Assembly: GCA_015658495.1 (NCBI GenBank)
Contig: DQOT01000342.1
Span: 1-6,811, forward strand
From: Fidelibacterota bacterium
GTDB lineage: Bacteria > Fidelibacterota > Marinisomatia > Marinisomatales > UBA1611
Reading direction: 5' to 3'
DNA: 6,811 nt
The first letter of the stretch is position 1, and the number at the start of each line of letters is the position of its first letter. The position numbers and the translations under genes were made by a program. Shown here in pieces: positions 1-6,216 of this stretch. Under the pieces are notes generated by a model. It was not told the origin of the DNA. It did not search any database and was given only the letters and a program-made list of their open reading frames with translations.

Positions 1-479
1 TCAAAACGCCAACACGCGTTGCAAAGGCCTGGGAATTCTTCTCTAAAGGATACGACCAGAAATTGGATGATGTGATCAATGATGCCATTTTTCACGAAAA
101 TGCAAAGGACATGGTCATTGTCCGGGATGTAGAATTTTTCTCATTATGTGAACATCACCTTCTTCCATTTTTTGGAAAGGCTCATGTGGGGTATATCCCC
201 AATGGAAAAGTGATCGGACTCTCAAAAATTCCCCGGATCATTGATATGTTCTCACGGCGGTTACAAGTCCAGGAGAGATTAACCCATCAAATTGCGGAAG
301 CAATCCAGGAAGTATTAAATCCCCTTGGTGTGGCCGTTGTCATGGAAGGTGTCCATATGTGTATGCAGATGCGGGGTGTAGAAAAACAAAACAGTTTTGC
401 TTCCACCAGTTCCATGCTGGGCCAATTCAGGAAATCGGCTGAAACAAGAGGAGAATTTTTAAGTATCATCAGTAAATGA
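1..479 (+). CDS. folE: GTP cyclohydrolase I (FolE), 5'-truncated by window edge
   Basis: This enzyme converts GTP to 7,8-dihydroneopterin triphosphate, the first step of tetrahydrofolate and related pterin synthesis in the cytosol. The open frame runs back to base 3 without a stop, giving 158 visible residues that already align in the family from a [13 protein letters not shown] stretch onward, so the TTG at 63 is internal and the true start lies outside the window. FolE proteins are about 190-220 residues, so roughly 30-60 are missing. The zinc and catalytic residues are visible: C49 and H52 in the SLCEHH motif, then H118 and C120 in [12 protein letters not shown]. The GLSKIPRI and [10 protein letters not shown] blocks are also typical of type IA. 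The stop codon shares bases with the ATG of the next, broken gene (ATGA at 476-479), so the two were probably translationally coupled. Nothing in the visible part looks damaged. Family assignment is secure. Confidence 0.97.
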   Translation, partial: KTPTRVAKAWEFFSKGYDQKLDDVINDAIFHENAKDMVIVRDVEFFSLCEHHLLPFFGKAHVGYIPNGKVIGLSKIPRIIDMFSRRLQVQERLTHQIAEAIQEVLNPLGVAVVMEGVHMCMQMRGVEKQNSFASTSSMLGQFRKSAETRGEFLSIISK

Positions 480-801
480 ATATTTTAAAAACACCTGAAC
501 CACCCTATTATGCTGTCATTTTTACCTCCCAGCATACAAATAAGGAAAAGGAAGAATATAAAAAACATCGGAGAGAATGGTGGCGTTAGCTCAAGAGATG
601 CCTGGATTTCTGGGTGTTGAATCGGTTCGGGACGAAACTGGATTAGGTATTACATCTGTCTATTAGAAAGATAAGGAATCTATAGAAGCCTGGCGTGATC
701 ATGCAGAACATAAAAAAGTAAAAAAACGCGGACGTGCCACTTGGTATGAAAATTATTTCTTACGCATCGCTAAAGTAGAAAAAAACTATGGCAAAATTTA
801 A
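476..801 (+). pseudogene. Broken antibiotic-biosynthesis-monooxygenase (ABM) domain protein
   Basis: A small gene of the ABM/HmoA-like family can be rebuilt here, but not as one open frame. From the ATG at 476 the frame reads [18 protein letters not shown] and onward to a TAG at 587-589. The rest of the family sequence continues in the next frame: ERMVALAQEMPGFLGVES from base 571, then a GLGIT stretch, AWRDHAEHKK, TWYENYFLRIAKVE and a TAA at 799-801. The frame change must fall between about 559 and 574, and the A6 run at 560-565 is the obvious site; one extra A would restore the frame. A second lesion is TAG at 664-666, where the family has Trp in its SYWKD motif, a single G-to-A change. Repaired, the protein would be about 108 residues, normal for the family. 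Members are small ferredoxin-like-fold proteins; some are monooxygenases or haem-degrading, many have no known substrate. The gene overlapped folE by 4 bases and lpd by 14. Sequencing error remains possible, but two lesions make it less likely. Confidence 0.88.
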
Positions 802-2176
802 ACTTGCAGTTTTGGGCGGTGGCCCTGGCGGATATGTGGCTGCCATTCGCGGCGCACAATTGGGACTCAAAACCGTCATCATTGATAAAGATAAATTGGG
901 TGGTATTTGCCTGAACTGGGGTTGTATCCCAACCAAAGCACTTTTAAAAAATGCCGAAGTATATCACACAATTAAGACTGCAGACACCTATGGCATCACC
1001 GTGGGAAAAGTATCCATTGATTTTAAAAAAAATATTAAGCGCAGCCGGGATGTGTCCAACCGATTAAGTAAGGGGATCGAGTTTCTCATGAAGAAAAATA
1101 AGATCACCCATATTGAAGGTACGGGAAGGTTTATATCCAAAACGACTCTTGAAGTGAAGAATGGAAAAAAGACCGAAAAGGTTGAAGCAGAAAAGATCAT
1201 TATTGCCACAGGCGCCCGACCGCGGACTTTTCCCGGCATGGAACTGGACGGGAAAAGAGTCATCAGTTATAAAGAAGCTATGATCCTGGAAGCACCACCG
1301 AAGAAAATGATCATTATCGGTTCCGGTGCCATCGGGTGTGAATTCGCTTATTATTACAATGAATTCGGAACGGAAATTCATATGGTTGAAATGCTGGACC
1401 GGCTCCTTCCGATTGAAGATGCTGATGTATCGAAAGAAGTTGAAAAAAGTTTTAAAAAGTCCGGGATCAAAGTTTATAAAGGAACAAAAGTCTCCCGGAT
1501 TAACAGTCTGAAAAAGAAGGTAAAAGTTTATACAGAGAGAAATGGGAAAGAAGAAATTTTAGAAGGCGATGTGGCATTATTGGCTGTGGGTGTGACAGGG
1601 AATATTGAAAATATGGGATTGGAAGAATTGGGAATTGAAACGGATCGTGGTGCCATTACCATCAACAAATTCAACCAGACCAATCTCCCGAATATTTACG
1701 CCATTGGCGATGTATCTGGACCGCCTTGGTTAGCTCATGTAGCATCAGCACAAGGACATGTTGCGGTGGATCATGCGGTTGGTCATTCAGCAACGCCGGT
1801 GGATTACTCCAACATTCCAGGTTGTACGTATTGTCAGCCACAAGTGGGATCACTTGGAATGACGGAAGTACAAGCCAAAGAAGCGGGACACGATGTGAAG
1901 GTTGGAAAATTCTTATTTCAAGCCAGCGGAAAAGCCATGGCGGTTGGCGATACATCCGGATTTGTGAAACTTATTTTTGATGCCAAATATGGCGAATTGC
2001 TTGGGGCTCACATTGTGGGATCGGAAGCGACAGAACTCATTGCAGAATTGGGTGTGGCAAAAGCCCTGGAAACAACTTGGGAAGATATTGCCATGACGGT
2101 TCATGCCCATCCAACCTTATCAGAAGCAATTATGGAAGCAGCACTGGATGCCATTGGGTCAGCGATTCATCAATAG
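788..2176 (+). CDS. lpd: Dihydrolipoamide dehydrogenase (E3 component)
   Basis: Flavoprotein that re-oxidises the dihydrolipoyl arm of 2-oxoacid dehydrogenase E2 proteins (and glycine-cleavage H protein) and reduces NAD+. The 462 residues match the usual length. In order: an N-terminal FAD-binding GGGPGG motif (residues 10-15), the redox-active disulfide C41/C46 in CLNWGCIPTK, an ATGARPR motif (140-146), the NAD-binding GSGAIG (178-183) followed by E201 at the end of the next strand, as in NAD-preferring members, the second FAD motif YAIGD (304-308), and a C-terminal dimerisation domain with the catalytic His-Glu pair H441/E446 in HAHPTLSE. No residue of the active site is missing. The ATG at 788 fits the family start exactly but has no clear Shine-Dalgarno sequence; it lies inside the end of the broken ABM frame, suggesting that translation once depended on the upstream gene. 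The E1 and E2 it would serve are encoded downstream, beyond lipB. Confidence 0.97.
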   Translation: MAKFKLAVLGGGPGGYVAAIRGAQLGLKTVIIDKDKLGGICLNWGCIPTKALLKNAEVYHTIKTADTYGITVGKVSIDFKKNIKRSRDVSNRLSKGIEFLMKKNKITHIEGTGRFISKTTLEVKNGKKTEKVEAEKIIIATGARPRTFPGMELDGKRVISYKEAMILEAPPKKMIIIGSGAIGCEFAYYYNEFGTEIHMVEMLDRLLPIEDADVSKEVEKSFKKSGIKVYKGTKVSRINSLKKKVKVYTERNGKEEILEGDVALLAVGVTGNIENMGLEELGIETDRGAITINKFNQTNLPNIYAIGDVSGPPWLAHVASAQGHVAVDHAVGHSATPVDYSNIPGCTYCQPQVGSLGMTEVQAKEAGHDVKVGKFLFQASGKAMAVGDTSGFVKLIFDAKYGELLGAHIVGSEATELIAELGVAKALETTWEDIAMTVHAHPTLSEAIMEAALDAIGSAIHQ

Positions 2177-2190
2177 AAATTATAAATACC

Positions 2191-2215
2191 TTGTCATCCT
2201 GAGTTTGACGAAGGA
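2191..2215. repeat. Candidate dispersed intergenic repeat motif (single copy here)
   Basis: The 74-base gap between lpd and lipB contains a 25-base motif starting TTGTCATCCTGAG and ending GACGAAGGA. It has two interleaved short inverted repeats: GTCA (2193-2196) with TGAC (2206-2209), and TCCT (2197-2200) with AGGA (2212-2215). From memory, close variants of this string (GTCATCCTGAG...GAAGGATC) are common in intergenic DNA of many Bacteroidota and other environmental genomes, but only one copy is present in this window, so repetition is not shown here. The stem arms are only 4 bases and no T run follows, so it does not look like an intrinsic terminator. It also contains a weak promoter-like pair (TTGTCA at 2191-2196, GATAAA at 2214-2219, 17 bases apart). 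Function unknown. Confidence 0.4.
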
Positions 2216-2250
2216 TAAAGGGTGTTTAATGGAATTATGAATGGATTAGA

Positions 2251-2898
2251 ATGATTGAAACAAAAACAGAACAAATCATTGTCCTGGATCTTGGGCACCG
2301 ACCTTATCAGGAAGTATGGGATCTTCAAAAAGAGATGCAAGCAAAACGGATTAATACCCAAATCGAAGACACCTTAATCCTAGTCGAACATGAGCCCGTT
2401 TACACCCTCGGGAAAAATGCAGACGAAAATCATTTACTCCAAAACCGCGATGAATCTGTGGACGTTTTCCAGATTGAGCGTGGGGGGGATATTACATTTC
2501 ATGGTCCCGGACAATTGGTGGGCTACCCCATATTGGATTTATCTAATTATAAAAAAAGTGTCAGTTGGTACATGCGAACCCTTGAGCAAGTAACGATTGA
2601 TGTTTTGGATGAAATCGGAATTGAAGCAAAACGAAGCGAAGGACTGACCGGCGTTTGGGTTGGGGATGAAAAGATCGCTGCTCAAGGTGTACGGATCAGC
2701 CGCTGGGTCACTATGCACGGATTTGCATTGAATGTAAATACGGATCTTTCATTTTATGATGGGATTATTCCTTGCGGCATTTTTGATCATGGTGTTACAT
2801 CCATAGAGCAATTGTTGGGAGAAAAACAGGATATGGAAACCGTGAAACAGGTTGTAATTAAAAAATTTAATCAAAATTTTATACAAGGAGAATGCTGA
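2251..2898 (+). CDS. lipB: Octanoyl-[acyl-carrier-protein]:protein octanoyltransferase
   Basis: LipB moves the octanoyl group from acyl carrier protein to the lipoyl-domain lysine of E2 proteins and H protein; LipA then inserts sulfur to make lipoate. All signature motifs are present in 215 residues, the normal length: LVEHEPVYTLGK (44-55), RGGDITFHGPGQLVGYP (77-93), the catalytic lysine K141 in GDEKIAAQGVR, and the catalytic cysteine C175 in IIPCGI, followed by GVTSIEQLLG. The start is the only sensible one: the nearby ATGs at 2229, 2238 and 2241 are out of frame or stop at once, and the protein begins about 10 residues before the conserved DLG..PYQ block. The ribosome site is weak (GGA at 2243-2245). 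The stop overlaps the next ATG by one base (TGATG at 2896-2900). Lying directly ahead of E1 and E2, it probably lipoylates the E2 made from the same transcript. A run of seven G at 2482-2488 within RGGD is in frame. Confidence 0.97.
   Translation: MIETKTEQIIVLDLGHRPYQEVWDLQKEMQAKRINTQIEDTLILVEHEPVYTLGKNADENHLLQNRDESVDVFQIERGGDITFHGPGQLVGYPILDLSNYKKSVSWYMRTLEQVTIDVLDEIGIEAKRSEGLTGVWVGDEKIAAQGVRISRWVTMHGFALNVNTDLSFYDGIIPCGIFDHGVTSIEQLLGEKQDMETVKQVVIKKFNQNFIQGEC
2885..2890 (+). promoter_or_regulatory. Shine-Dalgarno AAGGAG that fixes the E1 start
   Basis: AAGGAG lies inside the last codons of lipB. It is 7 bases ahead of the ATG at 2898 but only 1 base ahead of the in-frame ATG at 2892. Normal spacing therefore favours 2898 (protein beginning MARLHG) over 2892 (MLMARLHG). 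It is the best ribosome-binding site seen in this window. Confidence 0.75.
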
Positions 2899-4901
2899 TG
2901 GCTCGGCTCCACGGATTTACTAAAAAACAAATTCTTGAAATTTATGAAACTATGGTACTTGCTCGGAAACTAGATACTAAAATGATGATCATGTTGAAGC
3001 AAGGGAAAGCATTTTTTCATATGGGCTGTTCTGGTCATGAAGCTGCACAAATGGCAGCAGCCGTTGCCCTGCGGCGTGGGACGGATTGGTCTTATCCCTA
3101 CTATCGCGATGCCGCTTATTGTTTAGGCTTGGGGATGACATCGAAGGAACAATTGCTTGGATTCCTGGCGAGGGAAGCGGATCCCAACTCGGGTGGCCGT
3201 CAAATGCCACAGCATTATAGCCATAAAGAATTGAGAATTGTGAGTCAATCGAGTCCAACGGGGACACAATATTTGCAAGCGGTAGGATGTGCCATGGCCC
3301 GCCGAATGGAAAAAACAAAAGATGTTGTTTATGTATCATCAGGTGAAGGGACCACGAGTCAGGGGGATTTTCACGAGGCATTGAATTGGGCCAGCAATGC
3401 AAAAGCACCTGTCATTTTTCATATCCAGGATAATGAGTATGCCATTTCCACCCACAAATCGGAGCAATCGGCAAGCTCAGTTTTTTCCATGGCAGCCGGT
3501 TATAAGAATTTATCTCGGTATGAGGTGAATGGGACAAATTTCTTTGAATCCAATCTGGCATTTAAACAAGCAATTGACCGGGCACGTAAAGGAAAAGGGC
3601 CTTCAATTATTGTTTCAAATGTTGTTCGTCTATTACCCCATTCCAGTTCGGATGATCAGCGGAAATATCGCACCCCGGAAGAACTGGAAGAAGATAGAAA
3701 ACGCGACCCTTTAACCATTCTTGAAGATCAATGTATTAAGGAAAAAATGTTCTCACCCCAAGATTTTGAAAAAATTAGAGACCGAATTTCTAAGCAGGTT
3801 GATGAGGAATCGGTGTGGGCAGAATCCCAGGATCATCCGGATGTGGATACAGCATTAGATCATATTTACAGTCATGAAGTGCCCATGAGTGAACCAGATT
3901 TAAACCCCATGGGGAATAAGGTGGTTATCGTCGATGCAGTGAACCACGCGTTAAAAGAAGAAATGACCCGAAATGAAAAAATGGTGATCTTTGGTCAAGA
4001 TATTGCGGATCCAAAAGGGGGTGTATTCACTGCAACGAAAGGGTTGTCAGATAGGTTTGGAAAGGACCGTGTGTTTAATTCACCTTTGGCAGAATCGTCC
4101 ATTATTGGTACGGCTATTGGCATGGCAGTCACGGGATATAAGCCGGTGGTTGAGATCCAATTCGGTGATTACATCTGGACAGCTATGATGCAAATTCGGA
4201 ATGAATTAATAACAATGCGGTATCGATCGAATAATGAATGGAATTGCCCAGTGGTCATCCGAATTCCCGTAGGCGGATATATTCATGGGGCGCTGTGCCA
4301 CAGTCAGTCAATTGATGGCTATTTTATTCATATGCCTGGAATTTACTTGGCGTATCCTTCCAATGCTGCTGATGTAAAAGGCCTTTTGAAAATGGCTTGC
4401 AGGATGAATGATCCGGTAGTCTTTATGGAACATAAGGGACTTTATAGGCAAGGCTACGCCGCCACAGAAGAGCCGGGCGAAGATTATATTTTACCCTTCG
4501 GTAAAGCCAGAATCGTAACGGAAGGTGATGACCTTACCATTATAACCTGGGGCGCCATGGTTCAAAAATCTATTGAAGGAGTAAAATCACTTGGACTTCC
4601 GAAAGGCTCTGTAGAGATTATTGACCTGCGGACGTTGAATCCATTGGATCTGGATTCGATTGAATCTTCGTTGGTCAAAACAGGAAAAGCATTGGTGGTC
4701 TATGAAGACAATTTAACCAATGGCCCCGGCGCAGAGATTTCAGCACTCATTGCCGACAAATATTTTGAATACTTGGACGGACCGATCCGACGTGTTGCAG
4801 CGAAAGATTCACCTGTCCCATACAATTGGTTTTTGGAAGAAAAAGTGCTTCCCCAAACATCGGATGTTGCGGAAGCCATAGCAGAATTATTGGAGTATTA
4901 A
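2898..4901 (+). CDS. 2-oxoacid dehydrogenase E1, fused alpha and beta subunits
   Basis: Thiamine-diphosphate enzyme that decarboxylates a 2-oxoacid and reductively acylates the lipoyl arm of E2. It is one 667-residue chain that joins the two subunits usually encoded separately. The alpha half (about 1-328) has a YRDAA motif near 69, the thiamine-diphosphate motif beginning GEG (149-151) and ending with N179 in QDNEYAIS, and the loop PHSSSDDQRKYRTPEE with H248, typical of branched-chain E1 alpha. The beta half (about 340-667) has VIFGQDIADPKGGVF, the cofactor-activating glutamate E399 in PLAESSIIGTAIGMA, GGYIHGALCHSQS (459-471) and the C-terminal transketolase domain beginning near residue 530. 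The halves are in order, with no broken motif. The first gap to E2 is zero bases. Branched-chain 2-oxoacids are the likeliest substrate by motif style; pyruvate cannot be excluded. Fused E1 genes of this length are known in Bacteroidota and relatives. The start at 2898 is chosen on ribosome-site spacing. Confidence 0.95.
   Translation: MARLHGFTKKQILEIYETMVLARKLDTKMMIMLKQGKAFFHMGCSGHEAAQMAAAVALRRGTDWSYPYYRDAAYCLGLGMTSKEQLLGFLAREADPNSGGRQMPQHYSHKELRIVSQSSPTGTQYLQAVGCAMARRMEKTKDVVYVSSGEGTTSQGDFHEALNWASNAKAPVIFHIQDNEYAISTHKSEQSASSVFSMAAGYKNLSRYEVNGTNFFESNLAFKQAIDRARKGKGPSIIVSNVVRLLPHSSSDDQRKYRTPEELEEDRKRDPLTILEDQCIKEKMFSPQDFEKIRDRISKQVDEESVWAESQDHPDVDTALDHIYSHEVPMSEPDLNPMGNKVVIVDAVNHALKEEMTRNEKMVIFGQDIADPKGGVFTATKGLSDRFGKDRVFNSPLAESSIIGTAIGMAVTGYKPVVEIQFGDYIWTAMMQIRNELITMRYRSNNEWNCPVVIRIPVGGYIHGALCHSQSIDGYFIHMPGIYLAYPSNAADVKGLLKMACRMNDPVVFMEHKGLYRQGYAATEEPGEDYILPFGKARIVTEGDDLTIITWGAMVQKSIEGVKSLGLPKGSVEIIDLRTLNPLDLDSIESSLVKTGKALVVYEDNLTNGPGAEISALIADKYFEYLDGPIRRVAAKDSPVPYNWFLEEKVLPQTSDVAEAIAELLEY
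4891..4895 (+). promoter_or_regulatory. Ribosome-binding site TGGAG for E2
   Basis: TGGAG sits within the last codons of E1, six bases before the E2 start at 4902. The E1 stop and E2 start are directly adjacent (TAAATG), so reinitiation by the same ribosomes is likely and would help keep E1 and E2 amounts balanced. Confidence 0.55.
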
Positions 4902-6206
4902 ATGATCATTGATATTGTCATGCCCAAAATGGGCGAATCCATCACCGAAGGGACCATTCTTGAATGGCGAAAAAAAGTTGGTGAATCCATCGAATTGGAT
5001 GAAATATTACTTGAGATTGGAACCGATAAAGTCGATTCTGAAATTCCATCTTCCGCAGCGGGTGTTGTGGTAGAAATTCTTGCCGAGCCCAATGATGTGA
5101 AAGAAGTAGGTGAAGTGATTGCAAAGATCGATACAGATGGGAGTGGGGCAACGCCAACGCCACCTGAATCAGCTCCTGAACCTGAAATGGCCCAAACTCC
5201 TGAACCAATCCCTGATCTGGTTGCAGAGCCTGCTCCGGCACCAAGCACACCTAAACCAATATCGACTCCATCTGGTGAAAAGAAATTTTATACACCTGTG
5301 GTCATGAAGATCGTGGTTGAACAGGGACTTTCACTCAATGAATTGGAATTGATCCAGGGATCCGGTCGAGGTGGACGTGTGACCAAGAAAGATGTATTGG
5401 CCTACTTGGAAAACCGAGGAATTGCACCAGCACAAACCATGGCAGACCTTGTTTCGGCTCCGACATCGGTGCTTGCACCACAACCAGTTTCATCTGCTGT
5501 AGCTGGACGGACAGAAGAAATGCATCATATGCGGAAACTGATCGCAGATCACATGCGTGAAAGCATCGAAACCTCGGCTCATGTTTACGTGATGACAGAA
5601 GTGGATATGACGCCTATCGTGGACTACGTTAAAATGAATGGGGATTTATTTGTTGCACGGGAAGCATTCAAACTCACTTACACGCCATTTATGGTGGATG
5701 CGGTGGTAAAAGCGCTCCAGGATTTCCCGGAAATGAATTCATCCATTTCCGGTACATCCGTAACGTATCATAAAAATATTAATGTGGGAATAGCGGTGGC
5801 CATCGAAAATGGACTCATGGTTCCAGCCATATTCAATTGCGAAGAGAAAAACTTTCTGGGACTCTGCCGTTCGGTGAATGATGTGGCGAAACGGACACGA
5901 AGTAAACAAATCTCCGCAGATGAATTATCCGGTTCTACATTTACGATTACCAATTTTGGCGTGTTTGGTGTGACAGTTGGAACACCCATCATCAACCAAC
6001 CCAATGTTGGGATTTTGGGTGTGGGCGCAATTAAGAAGCAACCTGTTGTAATTGAATCTCCACAAGGTGATGCCATTGCCATTCGGAGTATGATGATGCT
6101 ATCTCTTGGATTTGATCATCGTCTCATTGATGGTGCTGGAGGTTCAAAATTCATTGAACGGATTCGCCATTATTTGGAAACCATGGATTTGGAAACGATT
6201 TTTTGA
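4902..6206 (+). CDS. 2-oxoacid dehydrogenase E2, dihydrolipoamide acyltransferase
   Basis: Core acyltransferase of the complex: its swinging lipoyl arm takes the acyl group from E1 and the catalytic domain passes it to CoA. Domain order in 434 residues is standard: one lipoyl domain (about 1-78) with lipoyl lysine K43 in the GTDKVDSEIP motif; a Pro/Ala/Glu-rich flexible linker (about 82-125); a peripheral-subunit-binding domain (about 128-170, YTPVVMKIV to KKDVLAYLE) that holds E1 or E3; a second linker (171-203); and the catalytic domain with the SGSTFTITNFG segment (343-353) and active-site H406 and D410 in DHRLIDG. A single lipoyl domain and the MGESITEGTI start resemble branched-chain or mixed-type E2 more than the 2-oxoglutarate type. 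Two small departures from the usual lipoyl motif are seen: GTDKV instead of ETDKV and PSSAAG instead of PSPxxG. Antisense open frames across the linker are composition shadows. Exact acyl substrate is inferred only. Confidence 0.96.
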   Translation: MIIDIVMPKMGESITEGTILEWRKKVGESIELDEILLEIGTDKVDSEIPSSAAGVVVEILAEPNDVKEVGEVIAKIDTDGSGATPTPPESAPEPEMAQTPEPIPDLVAEPAPAPSTPKPISTPSGEKKFYTPVVMKIVVEQGLSLNELELIQGSGRGGRVTKKDVLAYLENRGIAPAQTMADLVSAPTSVLAPQPVSSAVAGRTEEMHHMRKLIADHMRESIETSAHVYVMTEVDMTPIVDYVKMNGDLFVAREAFKLTYTPFMVDAVVKALQDFPEMNSSISGTSVTYHKNINVGIAVAIENGLMVPAIFNCEEKNFLGLCRSVNDVAKRTRSKQISADELSGSTFTITNFGVFGVTVGTPIINQPNVGILGVGAIKKQPVVIESPQGDAIAIRSMMMLSLGFDHRLIDGAGGSKFIERIRHYLETMDLETIF

Positions 6207-6216
6207 TGGCTAGATA

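Noticed and set aside
63..479. A shorter FolE starting at the TTG at 63
   Set aside because: Family sequence continues in frame upstream to the window edge, so this is an internal leucine codon rather than a start.
577..666. Possible reinitiation at ATG 577 giving a short ABM fragment
   Set aside because: The frame would end at the TAG at 664-666 after about 29 codons, too short for the ABM fold.
2191..2219. Sigma70-type promoter TTGTCA-N17-GATAAA before lipB
   Set aside because: The -10 match is only 4 of 6, the pair coincides with a repeat-like motif, and promoter rules for this lineage are unknown. Kept as a possibility, not called as a feature.
2892..2894. ATG at 2892 as the E1 start
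   Set aside because: Only one base separates it from AAGGAG; the ATG at 2898 has normal 7-base spacing and overlaps the lipB stop in the common TGATG form.
2989..3408. A 139-residue antisense open frame opposite E1 alpha
   Set aside because: It lies wholly within the thiamine-diphosphate domain coding sequence and has no recognisable family features.
4898..5250. Two antisense open frames opposite the E2 lipoyl domain and linker
   Set aside because: They lie over a strongly supported E2 gene, are compositionally biased by the Pro/Ala-rich linker codons, and show no recognisable domain.
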